16,195 bases of DNA from Thermodesulfobacteriota bacterium (GTDB lineage: Bacteria; Desulfobacterota; DSM-4660; Desulfatiglandales; Desulfatiglandaceae): the NCBI GenBank assembly GCA_028278625.1, contig JANQDY010000208.1:1-16195 (forward strand), given 5' to 3'. Each line of letters begins with the position of its first letter. Position 1 is the stretch's first letter. The notes under the pieces were generated by a model, which was not told where the DNA came from, did no database searches, and saw nothing but the letters and a program-made list of their open reading frames with translations. The position numbers and the translations under genes were made by a program. Positions 1-7,350 of this stretch are shown piece after piece.

Positions 1-215
1 ATATCGGCTACAATCCGACTTTCGGAGACAGTGCCCTCTCCGTTGAAACCCACATTCTTAATTTCAACGAGGATTTATTGGGGAAAAAGATTCGGATCTT
101 GTTCATCGAACGTTTGAGAGATGAAAAGACGTTTAAATCCCTTGAGGATCTGGTTGCACAGATTGAACGCGACATTGAACAGGCCATGACCCTATTGAAT
201 ACCCAGAAGAAATAA
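1..215 (+). CDS. ribF: RibF, riboflavin kinase/FAD synthetase (3' end only)
   Basis: Only the last 71 codons are in the window (reading phase starts at base 3; TAA at 213-215). The visible part is the end of the riboflavin kinase domain. It begins with the conserved NIGYNPTFGD-type motif (IGYNPTFGD seen), then VETHILNF, then the strand and helix IRILFIERLRDEKTF, then the SLEDLVAQIERDI C-terminal helix that ends bifunctional RibF proteins. RibF phosphorylates riboflavin to FMN and adenylylates FMN to FAD in the cytoplasm. The N-terminal adenylyltransferase domain lies outside the window, so bifunctionality is taken from the family. The next gene, apbE, uses FAD and starts 53 bases after the stop on the same strand, so co-transcription is likely. 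Confidence 0.9.
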   Translation, partial: IGYNPTFGDSALSVETHILNFNEDLLGKKIRILFIERLRDEKTFKSLEDLVAQIERDIEQAMTLLNTQKK

Positions 216-254
216 CACGCAAATCAAGAGACCTTTTGTGGCTTTCGGCCACAT

Positions 255-260
255 GGAGGA
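255..260 (+). promoter_or_regulatory. Shine-Dalgarno site deciding the apbE start
   Basis: GGAGGA lies 8 bases before the ATG at 269. It selects that ATG over the in-frame ATG at 236, which has no comparable site and would put 11 unusual residues before the Tat signal. Confidence 0.75.
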
Positions 261-268
261 AAAAAGTA

Positions 269-1318
269 ATGGAAAAGAGGATGCGACGATTAAAAGAAGA
301 TATTGATCGAAGAGAGTTCTTGAAGCTCTCCGGCATGCTGGGAATCGGTCTTTCCGCGGCGGTGGCGATTCCCGCTTCCGCCGAAACAATCAGGTTTGAC
401 GGGAAACTGCACAAGGTTTCCGAAACCAGGACCGCCATGGGGACCTTTGTATCCATGACACTCCTGCATACTTCACCGGATCAGGCCCAGGAAGCCATTG
501 GCAGATCATTTGAGGAGATGGATCGACTGACCCGGGACATGAGCCGTTTCGACAGCAGAACCGCCGTTGCCCAGTTGAATCGTGAAGGACGTCTGGATGA
601 TGTTCCGCCGGACATGTCAAAAGTTGTAGGACAGGCCCTCTCCCATTACCGTATCAGCAACGGCGCCTTTGACATATCGGTGAAACCGGTCGTCGACCTG
701 TACCAGCGGCGTTTTTCAGGGAAATCACCGTCACAACCCAGCGGGAGGGAGATACGCGAGGCCCTGAAACTGGTGAATGCCGGCGATATCCAGATTAGAG
801 GAAACAGCCTTCTGTTCAAAAAACCGGGCATGGGCATCACTTTGGACGGCATTGCCAAAGGGTATATTGTCGATAGGGCCTCGGATGTTCTTTTCAAACA
901 CGGCGTCAAGAACTATCTGATCAACGCGGGTGGCGACATTCGAACTTTCGGACACAGGCAGGACGGCAAACCCTGGACCATTGCCGTTCAAGACCCCCAT
1001 AAAAAACAGAAGTATCCGGACAAAATAAGAATGACCAACGGCGCCATTGCAACATCCGGAAACTATGAGGTCTACTTTGACAGGGAAAAGATGTTCCATC
1101 ACATTGTGAATCCTAAAAGCGGCTATTCGCCCCATAAGACCACCAGCGTCTCCGTTTGGGCCGGAACAGCCATGGACGCGGATGCCCTCTCCACGACCGT
1201 ATTTGTCATGGGACCGGAAAAGGGCATTGGACTCGTTAATTCATTGCCCGGATGTGAATGCCTGGTTATGGGAAAAGGGAATCGCAAGATGCGCTCCGCG
1301 GGATGGAGAAGCGCCTGA
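269..1318 (+). CDS. apbE: ApbE, FAD:protein FMN transferase, Tat-exported
   Basis: 349 residues from the ATG at 269. Members of this family attach FMN from FAD to a Thr/Ser of target proteins (Na+-NQR and RNF subunits, periplasmic flavoproteins), outside the cytoplasmic membrane, with Mg2+. The N-terminus carries a twin-arginine signal: DRREFLKL at residues 13-20, a hydrophobic stretch at 21-36 and a likely cleavage after PASA (residue 38). There is no lipobox cysteine. Family motifs in order are FDSRTAVAQLN (~94-104), GAFDISVKPVVDLY (~132-145), TLDGIAKGYIVD (181-192), NAGGDIRTFG (~209-218), HHIVNP (277-282) and DADALSTT (303-310), whose Asp305/Thr309 region matches the metal site. Length is normal for the family. 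ribF lies just upstream; dnaB converges with an 11-base gap and I see no terminator between. The flavinylation target is not in the window. Confidence 0.93.
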   Translation: MEKRMRRLKEDIDRREFLKLSGMLGIGLSAAVAIPASAETIRFDGKLHKVSETRTAMGTFVSMTLLHTSPDQAQEAIGRSFEEMDRLTRDMSRFDSRTAVAQLNREGRLDDVPPDMSKVVGQALSHYRISNGAFDISVKPVVDLYQRRFSGKSPSQPSGREIREALKLVNAGDIQIRGNSLLFKKPGMGITLDGIAKGYIVDRASDVLFKHGVKNYLINAGGDIRTFGHRQDGKPWTIAVQDPHKKQKYPDKIRMTNGAIATSGNYEVYFDREKMFHHIVNPKSGYSPHKTTSVSVWAGTAMDADALSTTVFVMGPEKGIGLVNSLPGCECLVMGKGNRKMRSAGWRSA

Positions 1319-1329
1319 CGGGGTGGACA

Positions 1330-2694
1330 CTACATGGGGACGTCTTCCTGAACAAAATTTTCAAACCGGGTCAGCTCTTTTAAGAAGGTCAGTTTTACGG
1401 TGCCGGTGGGGCCGTTTCTCTGTTTTCCGATGATGATTTCCGCGATATTCTGGCTTTCTTCCGATTGGGGGTTATAAAACTCGTCCCGGTAGATAAAAAC
1501 AATCACGTCCGCGTCCTGTTCAATGGCGCCGCTTTCTCTTAAGTCCGCCAGCTGAGGCCGTTTGTTCGGTCTGTCCTCAACCTTTCGATTGAGCTGCGAC
1601 AGTGCCACCACCGGAATATCGAGATCTTTCGCCAACCCCTTGAGTGCCCTGGAAATCTCCGACATCTCAAGCTGTCGGGACTCCGCTGACCGTCTGCCCT
1701 GGATCAGTTGCATGTAATCGATGATCACAAGTGCCAGTTCGCCTCTTTTTTTGAGTCTTCGGCATTTCGCCTTCATTTCCAGCACGCTGATGGCCGAGCT
1801 GTCATCAATGAAAATGGGGATCTCCGAAAGACGATCGGCGGCGTCGATCAAATCCTGCCACTCGTGTTTTTTGAGCCTTCCGGTTCTCAAACGGGTGGCA
1901 TCAATCCTGGATTCAAATCCCAACAATCGGATACCCAACTGCTGACGCGACATCTCGAGGGAGAAGACGGCAACCCCTTTTTTTGTGTTTTTGGCCGCAT
2001 TGTATCCCATGTTCAAGGCCAGTGCGGTCTTGCCCATACTCGGTCTGCCCGCGACGATTATCAGGTCAGACGGCTGAAGACCGGCCGTCAGGCGGTCAAA
2101 ATATTCGAACCCGGTGGTAACGCCCGTCAGGAATCCTTGTGACTCCCCGGCTTTCACCACCTTTTCCATGCTCCCTTTGATGACCTGGTTCAGCCCCTGA
2201 AAGCCTTCCTTGATCTGGGATTCGGCAATATTGAAAATTCTTTGTTCCGCCTTTTCGAGAAGATCGTCAGTCTCATCCTGCTCCCTGAAGCACAATTCCG
2301 AAATGTTTGAACACTCGGAAATCAGTCGCCTGCGCACGGACGCATCCCGGATGATCTCCGCGTGATACGCAATTCCCGCCGAAGTGGAGACCGATTCCAC
2401 CAAAACCGCCAGATACTCGATGCCGCCCGCCTTTTCCAGGCCCTCCTTCTTGTTGAGTGCTTCAGAAAGGGTTATGACATCAATGGGCTCACTCTCATTG
2501 TAAAGATGAACCATGGCGTCGAAAACCGCGGCATGGGCCTCCCGATAGAAATCATCGGGCGAAAGAATGTCCATGAGCTGGTTCATGGTATCGTTATTTA
2601 GAAGGATACCTCCCAGCACGGCCTGTTCCGCTTCCATATTTTGAGGTGGAACCTTGGCCGAAGAAAGGGCAGTTTGACTGTTGTTCAAAGGCAT
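1330..2694 (-). CDS. dnaB: Replicative DNA helicase DnaB
   Basis: 454 residues, the usual DnaB size, with no intein. The hexameric helicase unwinds DNA ahead of the replication fork and binds primase. The N-terminal domain opens with the standard VPPQNMEAEQAVLGGILL (residues 15-32). The RecA-like C-terminal domain has Walker A GRPSMGKTA (216-224), the FSLEMS motif with catalytic Glu247, Walker B IIDYMQLI (324-331) and the DNA-binding/arginine-finger segment DLRESGAIEQDADVI (374-388). It is the last gene of rpsF-rpsR-DUF2232-rplI-dnaB, 30 bases after rplI, an order common in bacteria. The ribosome site is weak (AAGG about 11 bases before ATG), so translation may depend on coupling with rplI. 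It converges on apbE. Confidence 0.97.
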   Translation of the reverse strand: MPLNNSQTALSSAKVPPQNMEAEQAVLGGILLNNDTMNQLMDILSPDDFYREAHAAVFDAMVHLYNESEPIDVITLSEALNKKEGLEKAGGIEYLAVLVESVSTSAGIAYHAEIIRDASVRRRLISECSNISELCFREQDETDDLLEKAEQRIFNIAESQIKEGFQGLNQVIKGSMEKVVKAGESQGFLTGVTTGFEYFDRLTAGLQPSDLIIVAGRPSMGKTALALNMGYNAAKNTKKGVAVFSLEMSRQQLGIRLLGFESRIDATRLRTGRLKKHEWQDLIDAADRLSEIPIFIDDSSAISVLEMKAKCRRLKKRGELALVIIDYMQLIQGRRSAESRQLEMSEISRALKGLAKDLDIPVVALSQLNRKVEDRPNKRPQLADLRESGAIEQDADVIVFIYRDEFYNPQSEESQNIAEIIIGKQRNGPTGTVKLTFLKELTRFENFVQEDVPM

Positions 2695-2724
2695 GAAACC
2701 AAAACCTTAAAAAGACGGGGCTGT

Positions 2725-3186
2725 TTATTCTTCCGGGGCTTCCTCTTCCGCTTTTACAACCACTTTGATGGCCGCCGTGACTTCGGGATAAATCTTCACT
2801 TCCACCTGAAATTCGCCCAGTTCCTTAATCGGTTTTTCCAGCACGATTTTCCTTCTCTCAATATCGATATCCCGCTCTTTGAGTTTGGCTGCAACGTCCA
2901 TTGTGGTAACCGAGCCGTACAGTTTTCCTTCTTCTCCCGCTTTCTGCGTGAAGGTCAACACAACCTCTTCCATGGCGGCTTTTGCTTTTTCCGCCTGCTC
3001 TTTCACCTTCACCCGTTTCAACGCAATCTTTTTCCGCTGCATTTCAAGGGCCTTACGATTGTGCTCCGTGGCTTCCAAGGCCATGGACTGGGGAATCAGA
3101 TAGTTTCGGGCATAGCCTTTGGCCACCTTGACAATGTCCCCTTCAAGACCCAGTTCATCAACGTCCTGTTTTAAGATTACTTCCAT
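2725..3186 (-). CDS. rplI: 50S ribosomal protein L9
   Basis: 153 residues from the ATG at 3186, close to the usual ~149. L9 binds 23S rRNA with its N-terminal domain and extends from the base of the L1 stalk. The N-domain has the signature MEVILKQDVDELGLEGD and VAKGYARNYLIP (about residues 22-33). A long, charged connecting helix (EHNRKALEMQRKKIALKR region) leads to the C-terminal domain with KLYGSVTTMDVA. An earlier in-frame ATG at 3204 would add MTEENE, but GGAGGA at 3194-3199 sits 7 bases before the chosen start and overlaps that extension. The C-terminus ends in an acidic tail, EEEAPEE. Its start lies 20 bases downstream of the DUF2232 stop and its stop 30 bases before dnaB. Confidence 0.97.
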   Translation of the reverse strand: MEVILKQDVDELGLEGDIVKVAKGYARNYLIPQSMALEATEHNRKALEMQRKKIALKRVKVKEQAEKAKAAMEEVVLTFTQKAGEEGKLYGSVTTMDVAAKLKERDIDIERRKIVLEKPIKELGEFQVEVKIYPEVTAAIKVVVKAEEEAPEE

Positions 3187-3193
3187 TTCATTT

Positions 3194-3199
3194 TCCTCC
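3194..3199 (-). promoter_or_regulatory. Shine-Dalgarno site deciding the rplI start
   Basis: GGAGGA on the minus strand, 7 bases before the ATG at 3186; it rules out the ATG at 3204 as the main start. Confidence 0.75.
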
Positions 3200-3206
3200 G
3201 TCAACT

Positions 3207-4145
3207 TCAGCTATCGGCTCTTCTATGAATTTTCCTGAAATCGGCCCACTGGTCAAACAGACCGGCAAGTACCAGCACCACAAAAAAAAGCTGTTGTATC
3301 ATGATCAATACGTACGCACCGATTCTGATCCACGTGGGGACCCTGTACTTATTCAAAAAGAACAGCACAATGGATAGCCCGTGAAAAAGATAGATGGCCA
3401 AAATAACAATCAGGGCATTTATGGCCAGAAATTCGATGGTCCCTGATAACAAAAAAAGCGCAAACCCGGAAGCGATGACGCCCCACACCAACCATTCGGG
3501 GGACTGCCAGCGGTCCATGGGTTCAAACCGTGGATAAATGAGATGCCGCAATTTGAAAAGCGGCTTGGCAATAACGATGTTCAACCATAGCGCAAAACCG
3601 GTACCGATAATCATAAGGGACGGATAAATCTTCGAAATAACCAGCATAAAGGCTTTCGCATATGTCTCCAAAGCCTTTGCGTCCGATCCATCGGCATTCA
3701 TATCCCTGTAGGCCCCGATCGTGGCATTTAAGTGCTCCGCCATGTAGGCAAGAATCATCTCAATGGGTCCCATGTTTTTGGAGAGACCAATGAAAAAAAG
3801 AAGCCCCACGCCCAGCAGCAACATTAGAGCCGTCGCCAGCAGCAATGTCTGGCCAAAGGGCAGTTCCCGCCTGAAAAGTTCCGACAAGCCCATCCCGATG
3901 ATGCTGAATTCAATGACAAAGATGATCACCTGCGGTTGACCCATCAGATTGGCAATCAGCCCAATGGTAAAGACCACGATGGCCGAAAGCTTGATCCCTT
4001 CTCTCAGGCCGAGGCTGGTTGTGTAACAGAGAAACGGCAATGGTGTCAGAAGACTGAAGAAAGGGCCTATCAAAGGGATCCAGGCTGAGGCAAGAAGAAG
4101 GAACGCTGCCCCTCCTAAACACCCCAGTACATCTGTCATTTTCAT
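3207..4145 (-). CDS. DUF2232 (YybS-like) multi-pass membrane protein
   Basis: 312 residues, mostly hydrophobic, with about eight predicted membrane segments. Examples are the stretch after MKMTDVLGCLGG, one containing AIVVFTIGLIANLM, one containing LLLATALMLLLGVGLLFFIG, and the last, YVLIMIQQLFFVVLVLAGLF. The loop around residues 130-160 (EHLNATIGAYRDMNADG) is polar. The sequence style and its place between rpsR and rplI match the DUF2232/YybS family, conserved at this locus in many bacteria and of unknown biochemical role. The family resembles small-molecule membrane transport proteins in overall architecture, but no substrate can be read here. There is no strong ribosome site before the ATG at 4145 or the alternative ATG at 4139. 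A 72-base spacer with a hairpin separates it from rpsR, so it may be expressed below the ribosomal genes. Confidence 0.85.
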   Translation of the reverse strand: MKMTDVLGCLGGAAFLLLASAWIPLIGPFFSLLTPLPFLCYTTSLGLREGIKLSAIVVFTIGLIANLMGQPQVIIFVIEFSIIGMGLSELFRRELPFGQTLLLATALMLLLGVGLLFFIGLSKNMGPIEMILAYMAEHLNATIGAYRDMNADGSDAKALETYAKAFMLVISKIYPSLMIIGTGFALWLNIVIAKPLFKLRHLIYPRFEPMDRWQSPEWLVWGVIASGFALFLLSGTIEFLAINALIVILAIYLFHGLSIVLFFLNKYRVPTWIRIGAYVLIMIQQLFFVVLVLAGLFDQWADFRKIHRRADS

Positions 4146-4162
4146 CGGATTTCAGGGATGGC

Positions 4163-4206
4163 AAAAAGCCTCAAGTGCTCTCAAGCGCATTCACAGCACT
4201 TTTTTG
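4163..4206 (-). terminator. Hairpin between rpsR and DUF2232, possible attenuator
   Basis: A 7-base inverted repeat, AAGTGCT (4173-4179) and AGCACTT (4195-4201), has a 15-base loop. On the minus strand it is followed, after five bases, by a run of five T. The long loop and the gap make it a weak intrinsic terminator at best. It could reduce read-through from the ribosomal genes into the membrane-protein gene. On the + strand the same stem runs directly into T6, so it could also act against antisense transcription. Confidence 0.35.
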
Positions 4207-4217
4207 TGGTGTCGAGA

Positions 4218-4499
4218 CTATCTGACGATAGAGGTTGTGTAGGGTAACAGCGCGATATTCCTGGCCCGCTTGATGGCCACCGTCAGCATGCGCTGATGCT
4301 TGGCACAATTCCCGGAAATCCTGCGCGGCGTAATTTTACCCCGTTCCGTGGTGAAATACCTGAGAATCTTGACATCTTTGTAATCAATGGAAAGGCTGCT
4401 GTCCGCACAAAATTTGCATACCTTCCGCCGGTGGTAAGTCTTTCGGAATCTGCCCCTATTTGCACCGCCGCTCTTGTTGAATGATCGATTATACGCCAT
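4218..4499 (-). CDS. rpsR: 30S ribosomal protein S18 (zinc-type)
   Basis: 93 residues. S18 forms a heterodimer with S6 and binds the central domain of 16S rRNA. The conserved core runs [28 protein letters not shown] and [13 protein letters not shown]. Cys28, Cys31, Cys65 and His68 make a complete zinc-ribbon set, so this is the C+ (zinc-binding) type that many bacteria have replaced with a zinc-free version. The basic N-terminal tail (residues 1-26) is longer than in E. coli. The start codon lies inside the 3' end of rpsF (11-base overlap), with GAGGG in the rpsF coding sequence as ribosome site. Translation is therefore probably coupled to S6, which gives equal amounts of the two partners. 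There is no ssb between the two genes. Confidence 0.97.
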   Translation of the reverse strand: MAYNRSFNKSGGANRGRFRKTYHRRKVCKFCADSSLSIDYKDVKILRYFTTERGKITPRRISGNCAKHQRMLTVAIKRARNIALLPYTTSIVR

Positions 4500-4902
4500 C
4501 TTTTTCGCCCTCGTTTTCTGTATCTGTTCCTTTTGAATCTGCCCCGGCTTCGACCGCCTCAGTCGGTTCGGATTCTTCTGGACCGGGCTCCGGCTTCAGT
4601 TTCTCAGGATCGGCATTGTCACTCAACTTGATGGTCTGGTATTTCAGTACCCTGTCATCCAGACTCATTTCTCTTTTGAGTTCCGCCGTCAAACCCGCTT
4701 CTCCGCAATATTGCAGCAGCACATAAAAGCCTTTGTCAAACTTCTTGATGTCGTAGGCTAACGTCTTTTTCCCCCACTCATCCACCTTCGTTACAACGCC
4801 GCCGTTCTTTTCCACGACATTGGTAAATTTGGCGACGACATTTTGGTAGTCCTCTTCCGCCAGATTCGGGTTGATGATATAAAGGGTTTCATAGTATCTC
4901 AT
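4489..4902 (-). CDS. rpsF: 30S ribosomal protein S6 with long acidic tail
   Basis: 137 residues. S6 partners with S18 on the 30S platform. The ferredoxin-like core occupies about residues 1-95: [14 protein letters not shown] at the start, then [26 protein letters not shown] and [17 protein letters not shown]. After this comes an acidic, low-complexity tail of about 42 residues rich in Glu, Pro, Ser and Thr ([16 protein letters not shown] onwards). Such tails are known in S6; in E. coli the C-terminus is further glutamylated, but no modifying gene is visible here. Ribosome site GGAGA lies about 9 bases before the ATG. It is the first gene of the operon and has its own promoter and a structured leader. 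Confidence 0.97.
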   Translation of the reverse strand: MRYYETLYIINPNLAEEDYQNVVAKFTNVVEKNGGVVTKVDEWGKKTLAYDIKKFDKGFYVLLQYCGEAGLTAELKREMSLDDRVLKYQTIKLSDNADPEKLKPEPGPEESEPTEAVEAGADSKGTDTENEGEKDGV

Positions 4903-4930
4903 TTCTTATTTCTCCTTCCGGCCATTATCC

Positions 4931-4976
4931 CTCAAAAAGAGTTTTAAGAGGGTTGGTCCCCGCAACCGGGGACAAG
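4931..4976 (-). promoter_or_regulatory. Structured rpsF leader, candidate S6:S18 autoregulatory site
   Basis: Within the ~100-base leader lies a perfect 7-bp hairpin, GTCCCCG (4956-4962) with CGGGGAC (4967-4973) around a 4-base loop. Immediately downstream in the RNA are CAACC and then a weaker CCCTC...GAGGG pairing. The loop bases GGUUG could alternatively pair with that CAACC, excluding the first stem. Known rpsF leaders in several phyla carry an RNA structure bound by the S6:S18 complex that represses the operon. Position and form fit, but I could not verify the consensus residues of that motif, so this is a candidate. Confidence 0.45.
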
Positions 4977-5002
4977 GAGCCGCACAAAATTAAAAACATA
5001 TT

Positions 5003-5031
5003 TAAATATCAGCGAAGGCGCTTTGTGTCAA
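5003..5031 (-). promoter_or_regulatory. Sigma-70-type promoter of the rpsF operon
   Basis: Read on the minus strand: -35 TTGACA (5026-5031, perfect), a 17-base spacer, and -10 TATTTA (5003-5008). This predicts a transcript start near 4996 and a leader of about 95 bases before rpsF. It lies 31-60 bases after the gmd stop, so the operon need not depend on read-through. Confidence 0.7.
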
Positions 5032-5061
5032 CACCTTTTTGGCACTTATCAGGACAATATA

Positions 5062-6147
5062 TCATTCATAGTAATTTTTAATGGAAAATCCTTCTTTTTG
5101 ACAGAGCAGATCACGGTTTGCCTCTTTCAGATCCTGAGCCACCATCTCTGCCACCATCTCTTTAAAAGTCGTTTTGGGCTTCCAGCCCAGCACCTCCCGG
5201 GCCAGGGAGGCGTCTCCCAAAAGTGTTTCCACCTCGGTGGGACGATAGTATCTCTTATCAACGGCGACAATGCATTTTCCGGTTTTCTGATCATACCCCT
5301 TTTCATCAACGCCCGTCCCTTCCCAGCGCATGTGGAAACCGACCTCTTTCCCCGCCACATCGACAAAATCCCGGACCGAATACTGCTTGCCGGTGGCAAT
5401 GACATAATCTTTCGGCTGCTCCTGCTGAAGCATCAGGTGCATCAATTCAACATAATCCCTTGCGTGCCCCCAATCCCGTTTTCCCTCCAGGTTACCCAAA
5501 TAGAGACAATCCTGAAGTCCCAGCTTTATCCGCACCAGCCCCCGGGTGATTTTCCGGGTCACGAAGGTCTCACCCCTTATGGGAGACTCGTGGTTGAACA
5601 AAATGCCGTTACAGCCGAAAATCCCGTACGCCTCCCGGTAGTTGACGGTGATCCAGTAGGCGTAAAGCTTGGCCGCCGCATAAGGGGACCGGGGATAGAA
5701 AGGTGTTTTTTCGTTTTGGGGCGTTTCCCGCACCATGCCGTACAGCTCCGAAGTGGATGCCTGGTAAAACCTTGTCTTTTTTTCAAGCCCCAGGATACGG
5801 ATGGCCTCGAGAATCCGCAGGGTCCCCAAAGCGTCTGCATTAGCGGTATATTCAGGCGTTTCAAAGGATACCTGAACATGGCTCTGGGCCGCCAGGTTGT
5901 AAATCTCGTCCGGCTGAACCTGCTGAATAATTCGGATGAGATTGGTTGAGTCGGTCAGATCTCCGTAATGCAGCACGAATCGCCTGTCCGATTCGTGGGG
6001 ATCCTGGTACAGGTGATCGATTCTATCCGTATTAAACAGGGACGCCCTTCGCTTGATGCCGTGAACCTCATAACCCTTTTTCAACAGAAGTTCCGCCAGA
6101 TATGCGCCATCCTGACCGGTAACACCGGTAATCAGTGCTCTCTTCAT
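5062..6147 (-). CDS. gmd: GDP-mannose 4,6-dehydratase (canonical)
   Basis: 361 residues, normal Gmd length. The enzyme converts GDP-D-mannose to GDP-4-keto-6-deoxy-D-mannose with NADP+, the branch-point precursor of GDP-fucose, GDP-rhamnose, GDP-perosamine and related sugars for surface polysaccharides. The Rossmann motif is [16 protein letters not shown] (7-22). Catalytic residues fall at Thr132, Ser133 and Glu134 in STSELYG, with Tyr156 and Lys160 in [10 protein letters not shown], the same numbers as in the E. coli enzyme. [17 protein letters not shown] (31-47) is the conserved NADP-binding and tetramer loop. GGGAG precedes the ATG by a short spacer. It follows the divergent paralogue by 33 bases on the same strand, so the two are probably co-transcribed. 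No reductase, epimerase or aminotransferase that would finish a sugar is nearby. Confidence 0.95.
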   Translation of the reverse strand: MKRALITGVTGQDGAYLAELLLKKGYEVHGIKRRASLFNTDRIDHLYQDPHESDRRFVLHYGDLTDSTNLIRIIQQVQPDEIYNLAAQSHVQVSFETPEYTANADALGTLRILEAIRILGLEKKTRFYQASTSELYGMVRETPQNEKTPFYPRSPYAAAKLYAYWITVNYREAYGIFGCNGILFNHESPIRGETFVTRKITRGLVRIKLGLQDCLYLGNLEGKRDWGHARDYVELMHLMLQQEQPKDYVIATGKQYSVRDFVDVAGKEVGFHMRWEGTGVDEKGYDQKTGKCIVAVDKRYYRPTEVETLLGDASLAREVLGWKPKTTFKEMVAEMVAQDLKEANRDLLCQKEGFSIKNYYE

Positions 6148-6180
6148 AAGCTCGCTCCCAATTATGTCTGTGGCCGGTTC

Positions 6181-7155
6181 TCAAACACTTCTGAGTTCTT
6201 CTTCCACCATCTTTCGTGCCACGTCTTTCATTTTAAACCGGGCTTTCCAGCCCAGTTCTCTCTCCGCTTTTCCAGGGTCAGCCCTCACCGTTAGGATATC
6301 CGTGGGACGGAACAGGCTTTTACTGGTTCTCACGTGGTCCCGCCAATCCAGGTGAACCGCACCAAAGGCCTCCCGAACAAAGTCTGCCAGCTTGTTGGTT
6401 TGGCCCGTTGCGATCACAAAGTCCTTTGGGCTTCTTTGTTGAAGCATGCGCCACATGGCCTCAATGTATTCAGGGGCCCATCCCCAGTCTCTCTCCACTT
6501 CTATGTTTCCCAGTTCGAGGACTTCACCGCTTCCTTTGGCGATACGACAGGCCGCATTGACAATCTTGCGGGTGACAAACCGCTCGGGCCGTAACGGCGA
6601 TTCGTGATTGAACAGCAGTCCCGAGCAGGCAAACAGTCCGTAGGCTTCCCGGTAATTGTCCACGTGCCAAAAAGCGGCCGCTTTTGCGACAGCATACGGG
6701 CTCCTGGGATGAAAAGGTGTTTCCTCGTTGGCGGCGACACCTTCGGTGTTTCCGAAACACTCGCTGGAACCTGCATTGTAGATATGGACGGGAATGTTCA
6801 AAAACCGAATGGCTTCTAAAAGGTTGAGGGTTCCGATGCTGATGCTTTCAAAGGATTCCACGGGCTGATCAAAAGAGAGCCCCACAGACGTCTGGCCGGC
6901 AAGATTATAGACCTCTCCCGGGTGAACCTTCTTCAACACCTGGAGTACGCTTCGAAAGTCGTTCAGGGATACGGATTCAAGTTCCACCCGGCCGAAAATG
7001 CCAAGGCGTTTCAGATTTGAAAAGGAAGACATCTGTGCATCCCGGGATGTGCCGACGACCCGGTATCCCCTCTCCAGGAGAAAGGCTGCCAAATAGGCAC
7101 CGTCCTGGCCTGAAACACCCAGTATCAACGCGGTCTTTTCTTTGCCTTTTCCCAT
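6181..7155 (-). CDS. Divergent GDP-mannose 4,6-dehydratase paralogue
   Basis: 324 residues, about 40 shorter than its neighbour. It is an extended short-chain dehydrogenase with [16 protein letters not shown] (12-27), the GQDG form typical of Gmd and unlike the GFVG form usual in the downstream reductases Rmd and Fcl. The active-site region reads AGSSECFG (128-135) and HPRSPYAVAK (149-158), giving Ser130-Ser131-Glu132, Tyr154 and Lys158. The catalytic Thr of Gmd is thus Ser, which is conservative. The Gmd nucleotide-sugar segment NHESPLRPERFVTRKI is kept, but the [15 protein letters not shown] loop is replaced by TSRDAQMSSFSNLKRLG. It is most likely a GDP-sugar 4,6-dehydratase. A changed substrate, or reduction of the 4-keto product, cannot be excluded. 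It is first in the pair, and its ribosome site is weak. Confidence 0.8.
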   Translation of the reverse strand: MGKGKEKTALILGVSGQDGAYLAAFLLERGYRVVGTSRDAQMSSFSNLKRLGIFGRVELESVSLNDFRSVLQVLKKVHPGEVYNLAGQTSVGLSFDQPVESFESISIGTLNLLEAIRFLNIPVHIYNAGSSECFGNTEGVAANEETPFHPRSPYAVAKAAAFWHVDNYREAYGLFACSGLLFNHESPLRPERFVTRKIVNAACRIAKGSGEVLELGNIEVERDWGWAPEYIEAMWRMLQQRSPKDFVIATGQTNKLADFVREAFGAVHLDWRDHVRTSKSLFRPTDILTVRADPGKAERELGWKARFKMKDVARKMVEEELRSV

Positions 7156-7219
7156 ATTGTCTCTATTAATGTTAATTTCGTCTTCGTGGTTCCCGTTTGA
7201 TGAACAGACTCACGGATCA

Positions 7220-7248
7220 TTGACCTTGCAACCATGCCCTGTTATAGT
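7220..7248 (+). promoter_or_regulatory. Sigma-70-type promoter toward map-queG
   Basis: -35 TTGACC (7220-7225), a 17-base spacer and -10 TATAGT (7243-7248). This predicts a start near 7255 and a ~95-base leader before map. It overlaps an opposing promoter-like sequence. Confidence 0.6.
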
Positions 7249-7254
7249 GCAGCC

Positions 7255-7283
7255 CTTATATCACTCCCTGACACACGATTCAA
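7255..7283 (-). promoter_or_regulatory. Sigma-70-type promoter toward the two gmd genes
   Basis: On the minus strand: -35 TTGAAT (7278-7283), a 17-base spacer and -10 TATAAG (7255-7260). Its start would be near 7248, inside the -10 of the opposing map promoter, with a ~93-base leader to the first gmd-type gene. The leader shows no obvious strong hairpin. Confidence 0.5.
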
Positions 7284-7350
7284 GGTTTAACAAATTGAAT
7301 CAACAGTCCGGTGGAGTGCCGAATTCTGATATCCGAGGTTTGAAACACCC

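Noticed and set aside
1318..1330. Terminator between convergent apbE and dnaB
   Set aside because: Only 11 bases separate the stops and no stem with a T-run is found on either strand nearby; a GCGCT/AGCGC pairing in the apbE end has a long loop and no T-run.
1330..2694. Intein or frameshift in dnaB
   Set aside because: Walker A, Walker B and the arginine-finger region are continuous at normal spacing in 454 residues.
5023..5949. Long + strand open frame opposite gmd (308 codons)
   Set aside because: It is antisense to a clearly conserved enzyme, has no recognisable family or ribosome site, and is explained by codon bias of the opposite strand.
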